Shown here piece after piece: positions 57,010-64,000 of a stretch of 64,000 bases of DNA. The notes under the pieces are model-generated. The model was not told the origin of the DNA. It saw nothing but the letters and a program-made list of their open reading frames with translations, and made no database searches. The stretch lies in the NCBI GenBank assembly GCA_022821685.1, contig JAJEDD010000025.1, positions 62,001 to 126,000 of the forward strand, read 5' to 3'. The position numbers and the translations under genes were made by a program. This DNA is from Acidimicrobiia bacterium (GTDB taxonomy: Bacteria; Actinomycetota; Acidimicrobiia; Acidimicrobiales; Aldehydirespiratoraceae). The stretch's first letter is position 1. Each line of letters begins with the position of its first letter.

Positions 57010-57834
57010 CTACAGCGTGGGCAGAAGCTCGTCGAAGAGGGCGCTGAAGCGCTCGGAGGCGGCTGCTGCAGTCTCGATGACCTCGGTGTGCGACAGGGGC
57101 ACCTCGGAGATGCCGGCGGCCAGGTTGGTGCACAGCGAGATGCCCAGCACCTGCGCCCCCATGTGACGGGCCGCCGTGGCCTCCGGCACCGTCGACATGC
57201 CCACCATTGAACCGCCCAGCGCCTGGGCCAGGCGGATCTCGGCCGGGGTCTCGAACATCGGCCCGCGGAACCAGAAGTAGACGCCCTCCCGCAGTGTCTG
57301 CCCCAGCCGGGCCGCAGCCTCGTGGGCCTTGGCCTGGAGCGCGGGCGTGTACACGTCGGTCATGTCGGTGAACCTCGGCCCGAGGCGCTCGTCGTTGGGG
57401 CCGGCCAGCACGCTGATCCCGGCCAGGTTCACATGGTCGGTGATCACGGCCAGGTCGCCGCCGGCCATGCCCTCGCCGCAGGCGCCGGCCGCGTTGGTGA
57501 GCACCACCGTCCGGCACCCGGCCATCACCGCAGTCCGCACCGCGAGCGTGATGGCCTCGGGATCGTGGCCCTCGTAGGCGTGGGCCCGCCCCGACAGCAG
57601 CAGCACCCGGTTGCCGCCCATCTGCGCCGAGTAGGCGGTGCCAGCATGGCCGATTGCGGTGGGGACGGGGAACCCGGGCAGGTCCCGGTAAGGCACCGCC
57701 ACCTTGTCGCTGATCCGGTCGGGGTAACCGCCCAGCCCCGACCCAAGCACCACGCACACGTCGTGCCGCTCGCACCCGGTCCGCTCAGCCAAGACTCCCG
57801 CCGCCCCCCGCAACCGCCCATACAAGTCGCTCAT
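57010..57834 (-). CDS. punA: Purine-nucleoside phosphorylase
   Basis: 274 residues. Family landmarks are all present: VVLGSGLGGYPD, IGHAGTAYSA, LSGRAHAYEGHD, LTNAAGACGEGM, the base-binding FWFRGPMFETPAEIR with its Glu, GMSTVPEATAARHMGAQVLGISLCTNLAAG. The enzyme phosphorolyses inosine and guanosine to free base and ribose-1-phosphate. ATG 57834 overlaps the stop of an 8-codon mini-ORF that itself overlaps the upstream deaminase stop, so deaminase and PNP are coupled. With the xanthine-dehydrogenase-like set nearby this forms a purine salvage/oxidation module. Confidence 0.88.
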   Translation of the reverse strand: MSDLYGRLRGAAGVLAERTGCERHDVCVVLGSGLGGYPDRISDKVAVPYRDLPGFPVPTAIGHAGTAYSAQMGGNRVLLLSGRAHAYEGHDPEAITLAVRTAVMAGCRTVVLTNAAGACGEGMAGGDLAVITDHVNLAGISVLAGPNDERLGPRFTDMTDVYTPALQAKAHEAAARLGQTLREGVYFWFRGPMFETPAEIRLAQALGGSMVGMSTVPEATAARHMGAQVLGISLCTNLAAGISEVPLSHTEVIETAAAASERFSALFDELLPTL

Positions 57835-57857
57835 ATGGTTGCCTCGTCGATGTTCAT
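57831..57857 (-). other. 8-codon bridging mini-ORF between deaminase and PNP genes
   Basis: MNIDEATI: ATG 57857 overlaps the deaminase stop (ATGA) and its TGA overlaps PNP ATG 57834 (ATGA). It spans the whole 19-base gap. Confidence 0.55.
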
Positions 57858-59179
57858 TGGGCCAGCCTTCGGGCTCGGGTGTCGGCCTCGGCTACTGCTT
57901 CGGCCATGTCCACGGTCAGCACCCGGCCGTGCTCCACCACCTTGCGCCCGGCCACCCACACCGCGCTGATCGCGCCCGGAGAGCCCGACCACACGATCCG
58001 CGACAGCGGGTCGTCGTCGCCGACGCTCACCGGGTGCAGCGCTGGCGCCGACGGCGACAGGGCCATCATGTCGGCCCAATATCCCGGCGCCAGCCGGCCC
58101 AACTCGTCGCCTCGGCCCATCACCTCGGCCGCTCCCGCAGTGGTCATGTGCAGCGCCTCGGCCGCCTCGAACGTCTGGGCGTCGCCTGAGCGGATCCGGG
58201 CGGTGCGGATGGCGGTGCGCATCTCCTCGAACAGGTCGAGGCGGTGGTGCGACGCCGGGCCGTCGGTCCCTATCGCCAGCCGCAGCCCGGCCTCCTGCAT
58301 CTCGCTGACCGGTGCTGCCCCGGAGGCGTGCTTGGCGTTCGAGCATGGGCAGTGCACCACGGCGGTGTCGTTGCGGGCGAGCACCTCAAGATCATCGGCG
58401 TCGAGCCACACGCCGTGGGCCGCGATCACATTGCCGTCGAGCAGGCCGAGCGTCTCCAGATACTCGGGAGCGGCCAGCCCCCCGGACCGCTCCCGCACCG
58501 CGGCGTCCTCCCACTGCTGCTCGGCCAGGTGAATGTGCACGGCCATGCCGGTTTCGGCGGCCCGCTCGGCGATGGCAACGAGACATTGGCGCGACACCGA
58601 GTAGGCGGCGTGGGCGGCCAACCCGACGGTGATGAGGTCGCTGCCGGACCAGCGGTCGCGGAGGGCCACCATCTCGTCGATCTGGTCGGGCCACGATCCG
58701 GCCATAGTGAAGTCGGGATCCTCGATCACGCCCGGAGTCACCAGGCAGCGCATCTGGGCCTGCTGGGCGGCCTCGGCCATGGCGTGTCCGACGAAGTACA
58801 TCTCCACCGAGGCGGTGATGCCGTTGGCCAGCATCTCGCCCGCCCCCAGCAGCATCCCGGCCCGCACGTCGCCGGGGGTGAGCTTCGACTCTCGGGGCCA
58901 CATCACCTCGTGCAGCCAGCGGTCCACCGCCAGCCCCTCGCCCGCGCCCCGAAGCAGCACCATAGGCGTATGGCAGTGGGCGTTGATCAGGCTCGGCATG
59001 AGGATGCCAACCCGGTGAACGGCGGTCCCCGGCCCAAGCTCGGACGCGTCAACGGCAGCGCCGCACCACAAGATCCGCCCGTCATCGCCAACGTCCACCG
59101 CCCCGTCGACAATCGGAGCGGGCACAGCCCCCACCGCCCCGTCCATAGTCACAAGCAAGTCACACAAGAACCGCTCCAC
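57854..59179 (-). CDS. Amidohydrolase, adenosine/S-adenosylhomocysteine or guanine deaminase-like
   Basis: About 441 residues. MPSLINAHCHTPMVLLRGAG gives the HxH metal site, LAAHAAYSVS and VHIHLAEQ further His ligands, VIAAHGVWLDADD and GTDGPASHHRLDLFEEM the catalytic His and the metal Asp of the MTA/SAH-deaminase branch. It deaminates a purine nucleoside or base. Being next to PNP and a xanthine-dehydrogenase-type enzyme, a purine substrate is very likely. The start is uncertain: GTG 59179 lies 8 nt after TAAGGT, and GTG 59206 lies 6 nt after TAGTTC. Bases 59207-59365 show no gene. Confidence 0.82.
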   Translation of the reverse strand: MERFLCDLLVTMDGAVGAVPAPIVDGAVDVGDDGRILWCGAAVDASELGPGTAVHRVGILMPSLINAHCHTPMVLLRGAGEGLAVDRWLHEVMWPRESKLTPGDVRAGMLLGAGEMLANGITASVEMYFVGHAMAEAAQQAQMRCLVTPGVIEDPDFTMAGSWPDQIDEMVALRDRWSGSDLITVGLAAHAAYSVSRQCLVAIAERAAETGMAVHIHLAEQQWEDAAVRERSGGLAAPEYLETLGLLDGNVIAAHGVWLDADDLEVLARNDTAVVHCPCSNAKHASGAAPVSEMQEAGLRLAIGTDGPASHHRLDLFEEMRTAIRTARIRSGDAQTFEAAEALHMTTAGAAEVMGRGDELGRLAPGYWADMMALSPSAPALHPVSVGDDDPLSRIVWSGSPGAISAVWVAGRKVVEHGRVLTVDMAEAVAEADTRARRLAQ

Positions 59180-59365
59180 AGCCTCCAACCTTAGATCGAG
59201 CCGCACAGGAGTGAACTAGCCTCCAACCCCTAGACGCAAGCAGCGCGGCGATGACGTAGCCGTGCTTCCGGGGCGGTGCGGGGGTCATACCCCTCCGATT
59301 CCCCGGCCATATCAAAAGATTACATCATATTCTTCCGAATCAGGGAGCACACCTCGCGGCGGGGG

Positions 59366-59713
59366 TCAGAGTTGCAGGTGCAGTCGCATGGCCTCTTCTA
59401 TCTGGGCCATGAGATCGTGTGGCACCATGCCCACCGGATCGCCGACGCGCTTGACGTCGATCGACCGGATCTGTTCGGCCTGGGCTTTCGAGTCGATTTT
59501 GAGGCCGGTGCTGGCCGTATCCAGCATCACCTGGAATGGGTGGATCACCTCGATGTTGGAGGTCACGGGCACCACCGTCACGACTCCTTGTCCGAGCAGG
59601 GCCGCGATCGTGTTGGCGCCGTCGTTGCTGACGATCACGGCAGGACGGCTTCGGGCCGACTCGGTTCCTACGGCCGGGTCCAGTCTGACGATGCGGATCT
59701 CACCCCGTCTCAT
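59366..59713 (-). CDS. mazF: MazF/PemK-family endoribonuclease toxin
   Basis: 115 residues: RRGEIRIVRLDPAVGTESARSRPAVIVSNDGAN, then VVTVVPVTSN and KAQAEQIRSIDVKRV. These are the three conserved MazF blocks; GEIRIVRLDP and RPAVIVSND hold the active-site Arg and Ser/Thr region. It cleaves RNA at short motifs when released from its antitoxin. ATG 59713 shares one base with the antitoxin stop (TGATG). Confidence 0.85.
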   Translation of the reverse strand: MRRGEIRIVRLDPAVGTESARSRPAVIVSNDGANTIAALLGQGVVTVVPVTSNIEVIHPFQVMLDTASTGLKIDSKAQAEQIRSIDVKRVGDPVGMVPHDLMAQIEEAMRLHLQL

Positions 59714-59937
59714 CAGTGGTGGCTCAGCCCGTCGGCGACTGCGACATCCCATGTGCTGCCGTCGGCGTCGTCAGCCCACTCAGCGAAGGCGGCTGCATAG
59801 TGCCGGGACAGCTGGTTGGCCCGCAGCAGCCGTATGGCCCGCTGTAGCGCCGCCGACCGCGATGCCATGCCGTGGGACTTGGCATATTCGTCCAGGAACT
59901 CGACGTCGCTCTCCGGAATGCTCACACTCACCTTCAT
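59713..59937 (-). CDS. Ribbon-helix-helix antitoxin (MazE-like)
   Basis: 74 residues: KVSVSIPESDVEFLDEYAKSHGMASRSAALQRAIRLLR is a ribbon-helix-helix DNA-binding domain; the acidic C-terminus (EWADDADGSTWDVAVADG) should wrap MazF. The ATG follows TAGTAT by 6 nt (leaderless), and TACTA-AAG-TAGTA overlaps the -10, fitting autoregulation. Confidence 0.82.
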   Translation of the reverse strand: MKVSVSIPESDVEFLDEYAKSHGMASRSAALQRAIRLLRANQLSRHYAAAFAEWADDADGSTWDVAVADGLSHH

Positions 59938-59990
59938 AGTTGCATACTACTTTAGTAGCAAAGCTATTACTACCAGACCCTGTTAGTAGA
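59938..59990 (-). promoter_or_regulatory. Promoter and operator of mazEF
   Basis: -10 TAGTAT (plus-strand 59944-59949), 6 nt from ATG. Several TACTA/TAGTA half-sites, including the palindrome TACTAAAGTAGTA, cover the promoter. Negative autoregulation by the antitoxin/toxin complex is expected. Confidence 0.55.
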
Positions 59991-60011
59991 TTGCACAGAA
60001 CCGACCGGCTG

Positions 60012-60082
60012 AGCGGATGACGAGAATCGAACTCGCATTCTCAGCTTGGGAAGCTGATGTTCTACCATTGAACTACACCCGC
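60012..60082 (-). tRNA. tRNA-Gly (anticodon CCC)
   Basis: On the minus strand a full cloverleaf can be drawn: acceptor GCGGGTG/CATCCGC (one G-U pair), D arm GTTC..GAAC, anticodon stem TCAGC/GCTGA with loop TTCCCAA (anticodon CCC), T arm GCGAG/CTCGT with loop TTCGATT. The discriminator base is U and CCA is not encoded. 71 nt. Confidence 0.9.
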
Positions 60083-60183
60083 GAAGGACACGAGCGTAGC
60101 CATCGCGGCCTTGTCTGCACAGCCCGCCCACGCCGGATCGCGCAGTCGACGTCGGAGACGGCTGATGCCGCCGACTTCTTAGG

Positions 60184-60212
60184 CTAGAGGCCGAGCGAAC
60201 CGCGGCCTCTAG
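60184..60212. terminator. 9-bp inverted repeat after yaaA, containing a repeat-family remnant
   Basis: CTAGAGGCC (60184-60192) and GGCCTCTAG (60204-60212) form a perfect hairpin around the yaaA stop. No T-tract follows. The minus strand reads TTCGCTCGGCCTCTAG, identical to the end of repeat copy D. Confidence 0.45.
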
Positions 60213-60988
60213 GAGTAGCGCACGAAGACCGGGCGGTTGGTGGCGGAGCGGTCGGGGTCGAATCCGTAGCCGAGTCCGTCGAAGTCGCGCAGTCCCCGCA
60301 CCGACTTGACCCGGTTGCGGATGATCCAGCCCGCCATCGACCCCCGGGCCCGCTTGGCGAAGAACGAGATCATCTTGGGCTCTGCCTCGCCCCGGCCGTC
60401 GAGGAAGGCGGGCGTGACCAGCCGCCCCTCCAGCCGGTCCACCGCCACCGAGCGGAAGTACTCGTGCGATGCCAGGTTCACCACCACGGCCGGCCCCGGG
60501 CTGGCGGCCAGGTCCTCGTTGAGGGCGTCGGTGATGCGCTCGCCCCAGTATGCGTAGAGGTCGCGGCCCCGCGAGGTGGCCAGCTTGGACCCCATCTCCA
60601 GCCGGTAGGGCTGCATCAGGTCCAGCGGGCGCAGCACCCCGTAGAGCCCCGAAAGGATCCGCAGCACCTTCTGGGCGTGGGTGTAGTCGCGCTCGGTGAA
60701 GGTGGCTGCGGCGTCCATGCCATGGTACACGTCGCCGGCGAAGGCCAGCAGCGCGGGCCGGGCGTCGGCCGTGGTGAACGGCGCCTCCCAGTCGGCGTAG
60801 CGCTCGAAGTTGAGTTCGGCCAGCTCGGCCGAGATCCCCATCAGCTTGGCGATCTCGTCGGGCGTCTTCTGGCGCATGACGTCCACCAGCGGCCCGGCCT
60901 CGTCCAGCATGCGGGGCTGGGAGTGCTTGCGGGTGGGCAGGGCCGAGCTGTAGTCGAGCGCCTTGGCCGGGGAGACGACGATCAGCAT
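60209..60988 (-). CDS. yaaA: Peroxide stress protein YaaA (UPF0246)
   Basis: 259 residues: MLIVVSPAKALDYSS, ALLAFAGDVYHGMDAATF-type core (here GDVYHGMDAAATFTERDYTHAQ), LSGLYGVLRPLDLMQPYRLEMG, NLASHEYFRSV and AKRARGSMAGWIIRNRV are the conserved YaaA blocks. E. coli YaaA lowers free iron and DNA damage under peroxide stress and binds DNA. ATG 60988 lies 6 nt after TATAAC, so it is leaderless. Confidence 0.92.
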   Translation of the reverse strand: MLIVVSPAKALDYSSALPTRKHSQPRMLDEAGPLVDVMRQKTPDEIAKLMGISAELAELNFERYADWEAPFTTADARPALLAFAGDVYHGMDAAATFTERDYTHAQKVLRILSGLYGVLRPLDLMQPYRLEMGSKLATSRGRDLYAYWGERITDALNEDLAASPGPAVVVNLASHEYFRSVAVDRLEGRLVTPAFLDGRGEAEPKMISFFAKRARGSMAGWIIRNRVKSVRGLRDFDGLGYGFDPDRSATNRPVFVRYS

Positions 60989-60994
60989 TGCGCC

Positions 60995-61000
60995 GTTATA
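60995..61000 (-). promoter_or_regulatory. -10 element (TATAAC) of yaaA, leaderless
   Basis: TATAAC then GGCGCA then ATG 60988. Confidence 0.5.
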
Positions 61001-61100
61001 CCCCGCCCGGTCCCGATCCCCGAAATCGACTCCTGCCCTGTTCCCGAAATCGCTGCGCCGACCGGCGCCCAACTGGCAGGTCGTCGCCGCGGAAGGACGC

Positions 61101-62303
61101 TCAGGCTGCGGCCTCGCCCTCGGCACGGGGCTCGAGTGCGGGCAGGCAGCGGCGGAGATTGCGGATCCCTTGGCCGATGCGCTGGCGGTTCTCGATCAGC
61201 GCGAACCGCACGTGCCCCTCGCCGCCGGGGCCGAACCCCACGCCGGGCGACACGGCCACATGGGCCTCGCGCACCAGCTTCGACGCGAACTCGATCGAGT
61301 CCATGTGTCGGTAGGGCTCGGGGATCCTGGCCCACACGAACATCGTCCCCTTGGGCGGCTCCACCTCCCAGCCGATGCGGTTGAGGCCCTCGCACAGGGC
61401 GTCTCGGCGCCGCTGGTACACCGCGCACGCCTCCAGCGGATAGTCGGGCTGCTCCCGCAGCGTGACCGCGGCCGCGATCTGGATCGGCTGGAACGACCCG
61501 TAGTCGAGGTAGCTCTTCAGCTTGGCCAGGGCCGACACCACCTCGGCGTTGCCCAGCATGAACGCCATCCGCCACCCCGCCATCGAGAATGACTTGGTGC
61601 AAGAGTAGAACTCCACCGCGCAGTCGGCGGCCCCGTCCACCTGCAGGATCGACGGCGGCTGGTACCCATCGAAGCCCAGATCGGCGTAGGCGTTGTCGTG
61701 CACGAGCAGCATGTCGCGCTCCCGGGCCCAGTCCACCACCTTGGCCATGAACTCGAGGTCGACGCAGGTGGTGGTTGGATTGTGCGGGAACGAGATCACC
61801 GCCACCCGGGGCTTGGGCCGGCTGTAGTGCCAAGCGAGCTGCATCCGGTGCACGAACTCGTCGCCGTCGGCTAGGGGCACCTCCCGGATCTGGGCGCCGG
61901 CGAACAGCGGCCCGTAGATGTGGATCGGGTAGCTGGGGGTGGGCACCAGGCAGGTGTCGCCGGGCTGCAGCAGCACCCACATCAGGTGGCTGAACCCCTC
62001 CTTGGCCCCGATGGCGTTGATGATCTCGGTGTCGGGGTCGAGCTCCACCCCGAAGCGCCGCCGGTACAGTTCGGCGATGCTGCGGCGCAGGGCGGGCAGT
62101 CCCCGGCTCGACGAGTAGCGGTGGTTGCGGGGGTTGCGGGCCGCCTCGCACAGCTTGTCCACCGCGATTCCGGGCGACGGCAGGTCGGGATTGCCGAACC
62201 CGAGGTCGATGATGTCGGCGCCGTCGTGGCGGAGCTGGATCTTCAGATTGTTGATGATCGTGAAGACGTAGGGGGGCAGGCCGTTGATGCGGCGGAACTC
62301 CAT
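61101..62303 (-). CDS. Class I/II aminotransferase (AlaC/alanine-transaminase-like)
   Basis: 400 residues. IIDLGFGNPDLPSP is the N-terminal substrate loop, GAKEGFSHLMWVLLQPGDTCLVPTPSYPIH the cofactor-binding region, ISFPHNPTT, VHDNAYADLGFDG and the PLP lysine in SCTKSFSMAGWRMAF. C-terminal VRFALIENRQRI contains the substrate-carboxylate Arg. The pattern is closest to the AlaC-type glutamate-pyruvate transaminases, but related LL-DAP or aromatic enzymes cannot be excluded. ATG 62303 lies 6 nt after TAGCTT (leaderless). Confidence 0.85.
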   Translation of the reverse strand: MEFRRINGLPPYVFTIINNLKIQLRHDGADIIDLGFGNPDLPSPGIAVDKLCEAARNPRNHRYSSSRGLPALRRSIAELYRRRFGVELDPDTEIINAIGAKEGFSHLMWVLLQPGDTCLVPTPSYPIHIYGPLFAGAQIREVPLADGDEFVHRMQLAWHYSRPKPRVAVISFPHNPTTTCVDLEFMAKVVDWARERDMLLVHDNAYADLGFDGYQPPSILQVDGAADCAVEFYSCTKSFSMAGWRMAFMLGNAEVVSALAKLKSYLDYGSFQPIQIAAAVTLREQPDYPLEACAVYQRRRDALCEGLNRIGWEVEPPKGTMFVWARIPEPYRHMDSIEFASKLVREAHVAVSPGVGFGPGGEGHVRFALIENRQRIGQGIRNLRRCLPALEPRAEGEAAA

Positions 62304-62309
62304 CGACCG

Positions 62310-62315
62310 AAGCTA
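62310..62315 (-). promoter_or_regulatory. -10 element (TAGCTT) of the aminotransferase gene, leaderless
   Basis: TAGCTT, then CGGTCG, then ATG 62303. Confidence 0.5.
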
Positions 62316-62499
62316 ACAAACCGTCCGATCGGAACAAGTGACATTTGTCACCGCGATCCCGCTGCCCTCAGCCCCGGCAATGCCGGCAGCAACCCGGCTG
62401 ACCCCCACAGGTGCCATCCGTCACGCTTGTGGCGGTGCGGGTGCCGACGCTGACCTACGCTGCGGGCATGGACGGCGCGCGGGCTGTGCTGGCACCCGA

Positions 62500-62505
62500 T
62501 AGAAC
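62500..62505 (+). promoter_or_regulatory. -10 element (TAGAAC) of dcd, leaderless
   Basis: TAGAAC, then CGCACC, then GTG 62512. The hexamer lacks the final T but spacing matches the other genes. Confidence 0.4.
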
Positions 62506-62511
62506 CGCACC

Positions 62512-63075
62512 GTGATCCTGTCGGACCGCTCGATCCGCGAGGCGCTGGCCGCCGGCCGCATCGTGATCGACCCGCCCGACGACGACGCGGTGCAGCCGTC
62601 GTCGGTGGACCTGCGCCTGGGGAGCAGCTTCCGGGTGTTCCGCAACCACACCCTGGGCTACATCGACGTCAAGCGGGACCTGTCGGAGCTGACCTCTCTG
62701 GTGGAGGCCGGCGACGACGACCCGTTCATCCTGCATCCGGGCGAGTTCGTGCTGGGCGCCACCCTGGAGCGGGTGAAGCTGCCCGACGACCTGGTGGCCC
62801 GCCTCGAGGGCAAGTCGTCGCTGGGGCGCCTGGGGCTGCTGATCCACTCGACGGCCGGCTTCGTGGACCCCGGCTTCGACGGCCAGCTCACCCTGGAGCT
62901 GTCGAACGTGGCCAACCTGCCGATCACGCTGTATCCGGGGATGCGGATCGGCCAGATCAGCTTCCAGCGGATGACCACCGCGGCCGACACCCCGTACGGG
63001 TCGAGCGAGCTGGGCTCAAAATATCACGGCCAGCGGGGTCCGGTCCCGTCCCGCTACTGGGAGAACTTCAAGTAG
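62512..63075 (+). CDS. dcd: dCTP deaminase
   Basis: 187 residues: [78 protein letters not shown] and [11 protein letters not shown] are the conserved trimer blocks. The catalytic Glu lies in the GQLTLEL strand, and the Ser/Arg of KSSLGR bind the nucleotide. It converts dCTP to dUTP (or dUMP in the bifunctional form; here undecided). GTG 62512 is probably a leaderless start. Confidence 0.93.
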   Translation: MILSDRSIREALAAGRIVIDPPDDDAVQPSSVDLRLGSSFRVFRNHTLGYIDVKRDLSELTSLVEAGDDDPFILHPGEFVLGATLERVKLPDDLVARLEGKSSLGRLGLLIHSTAGFVDPGFDGQLTLELSNVANLPITLYPGMRIGQISFQRMTTAADTPYGSSELGSKYHGQRGPVPSRYWENFK

Positions 63076-63117
63076 GGGCGGCTGGCCTGTCGCCCGCATC
63101 GGCGGCCAGGTTCCCCC

Positions 63118-63123
63118 TATCCT
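63118..63123 (+). promoter_or_regulatory. -10 element (TATCCT) of crgA, leaderless
   Basis: TATCCT ends 8 nt before ATG 63132. Confidence 0.45.
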
Positions 63124-63131
63124 CTGGGACC

Positions 63132-63413
63132 ATGCCAAGACCCACGAAGCGCCGGGTGCCGGCCGGACGGGTGACCGCCAAGGGCACCCGACCCGACAAC
63201 TACACGCCCGACCGGCAGACCCATACCGGTTTCGACGAGCAGCCCCCGAGCCCGATCTGGGTGCCGATCACGCTGTTCGGCCTGCTGGGGGTGGGGGTGG
63301 CGACGATTATCGTCAACTACCTCGGTGTGATCTGGGACACGTCGAACGTGGTCCTGCTGGTGGGGTTGGCCTTCATCCTGGCCGGGATCGTGACCGCCAC
63401 CCAGTACCGGTAG
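63132..63413 (+). CDS. crgA: Cell-division protein CrgA
   Basis: 93 residues. A basic N-terminus (MPRPTKRRVPAGRVTAKG) precedes PSPIWVPITLFGLLGVGVATIIVNYLGVIW and a second membrane helix VVLLVGLAFILAGIVTATQYR. The PSP-W start of TM1, NYL-W end and terminal TATQYR/R are CrgA hallmarks. CrgA helps place the divisome and cell-wall machinery in Actinomycetota. In several members of the phylum crgA lies near oriC, and DnaA boxes follow immediately here. Confidence 0.85.
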   Translation: MPRPTKRRVPAGRVTAKGTRPDNYTPDRQTHTGFDEQPPSPIWVPITLFGLLGVGVATIIVNYLGVIWDTSNVVLLVGLAFILAGIVTATQYR

Positions 63414-63446
63414 CCGAGACCCTCGCTCCTGCTTACATCTGTGTAA

Positions 63447-63478
63447 TTTTCCACGGAGTTATCCACAGGTGTGGATTA
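63447..63478. other. Cluster of DnaA-box-like sites
   Basis: TTTTCCACG (63447-63455), the consensus TTATCCACA (63459-63467) and, reversed, TAATCCACA (63470-63478) lie within 32 bases of AT-rich DNA between crgA and the convergent zinc-ribbon gene. They could be part of an origin region, a DnaA-titrating site or a DnaA-regulated element. Confidence 0.45.
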
Positions 63479-63485
63479 CTCCGGA

Positions 63486-63818
63486 CTATTCAATAGGCGC
63501 CACAAGGTCCATTTCGTCTTGGCAGTGGCGGGGCGGGTCGGGGTCTTCGTCGGGGGCGACCGTCATGCGCACCTCGGCGCCGCAGATGGCGCAGCGGTAC
63601 TCGATCTTCACCTTGCGCAGCACGCCGGGATCGGGCGGCTCGGGCAGCGGCCGGGCCAGGTTGCGCAGCATGGCCAGCCCCAGTCGCAGCACCGCGTAGG
63701 CGATCACCACCGCGATCAGCACCTTGAAGAGGTCGGCCAGGATCGATCCTGCCACCAGCCCCGCCAGCGCCAGCACAAGCAACCCGATGTTGGCCGCCCT
63801 GTCCGACTTCAACCTCAA
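63486..63818 (-). CDS. Small membrane protein with zinc-ribbon tail
   Basis: About 110 residues. Two hydrophobic helices (NIGLLVLALAGLVAGSILADLF and VLIAVVIAYAVLRLGLAML) are followed by a cytoplasmic CAIC...HC motif (IEYRCAICGAEVRM, PRHCQDEM), a plausible four-ligand zinc site. TTG 63818 is preferred: GGGAGG lies upstream and TAGCAT (63844-63849) could be its -10. GTG 63881 is an in-frame alternative. Function unknown. Confidence 0.6.
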   Translation of the reverse strand: MRLKSDRAANIGLLVLALAGLVAGSILADLFKVLIAVVIAYAVLRLGLAMLRNLARPLPEPPDPGVLRKVKIEYRCAICGAEVRMTVAPDEDPDPPRHCQDEMDLVAPIE

Positions 63819-63887
63819 TTGAGCCTCCCGCTCCCGACCCCACGATGCTAAGGGGCCACGCGGACAGGTGAGGAGGTTCACGTCGAA

Positions 63888-63989
63888 GAGGGATGTCTCC
63901 CGCTCTTGTTCGCTGCGTCACGGGCCGCTCGGGCCACGGCCTTGCCCGTATGTGGCGGCTTCGCTCGCCTACCCGCTCAGCCTCTAAGC
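63888..63989 (+). repeat. dispersed repeat family, copy I
   Basis: It contains TCCCGCTCTTGTTCGCTGCG, TCACGGGCCGCTCGGGCCAC, CCTTGCCCGTATGTGGCGGC and CTACCCGCTCAGCCTCTAAG; closest to copies C and G. The window ends 11 bases later. Confidence 0.8.
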
Positions 63990-64000
63990 GCCGCCCCGGA

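Overview
The window looks like chromosome of a high-GC Actinomycetota. Support: a CrgA-type division protein, three F420-type LLM flavoenzymes, TAnnnT -10 elements only 5-8 nt before many start codons (leaderless mRNAs), frequent GTG/TTG starts and many NTGA start/stop overlaps. Class Acidimicrobiia is my best guess, but nothing here proves it. No rRNA, CRISPR array, insertion sequence or prophage was seen; there is one tRNA (Gly-CCC).

Layout. 1-3.5 kb: end of a ketopantoate-reductase-like gene, an oxalate-CoA-ligase-like gene, a decayed half acyl-CoA synthetase, a DUF6941 gene. 3.5-15.4 kb (minus): a dipeptide-type ABC importer without a binding protein (dppB-C-D-F-MFS), then a restriction-like protein, a fused indolepyruvate:ferredoxin oxidoreductase and an MFS carrier. 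15.7-16.6 kb: a DUF3800 gene followed by a structured, terminator-ended RNA candidate. 16.6-28 kb: RidA/HbpS/ABM operon, an SDR, a beta-alpha ETF fusion plus an LLM enzyme, a lipoprotein with a four-TM FtsH-like protease, an MFS carrier, an LLM enzyme, a SnoaL-like protein. 28-34 kb (minus): an acid-activation/oxidation operon (acyl-CoA dehydrogenase, acyl-CoA ligase, DUF6282, isopropylmalate-dehydrogenase-like, ornithine-cyclodeaminase-like). 34-36.7 kb: small TM2, toxin/antitoxin-like and PD-(D/E)XK genes. 36.8-43 kb (minus): amidohydrolase, two cupins, a Cdc48-like AAA ATPase, a gamma-glutamyltransferase. 43-50 kb: DAO-type oxidase, heme-oxygenase-like oxidase with ferredoxin and Rieske protein, hydrolase, dihydroorotase-like enzyme, LLM enzyme, CoxG-like protein. 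50-59 kb: a lipoprotein, a three-subunit xanthine-dehydrogenase-type enzyme, GNAT, purine nucleoside phosphorylase and an adenosine/guanine-deaminase-like enzyme (a purine module). 59-64 kb: mazEF, tRNA-Gly, yaaA, aminotransferase, dcd, crgA, a DnaA-box cluster and a zinc-ribbon membrane protein.

Main observations. (1) At about ten same-strand gene junctions the gap is not empty. It is bridged by one or more tiny ORFs (6-41 codons) whose start overlaps the preceding stop and whose stop overlaps the next start (ATGA/GTGA/TTGA), forming an unbroken termination-reinitiation relay. At several junctions the mini-ORFs are visible tandem copies of the local start or stop region. Two more leader mini-ORFs feed directly into promoter-proximal genes. 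(2) A dispersed ~100-150 bp repeat occurs about nine times. One copy is read in frame inside the oxidoreductase gene, one forms the N-terminus of a lipoprotein gene, one abuts the truncated synthetase, and two supply the apparent -10 box of a leaderless gene. (3) A CTGTATACCG-type motif recurs before the catabolic units. (4) A DUF3800 gene is flanked by structured RNA candidates.
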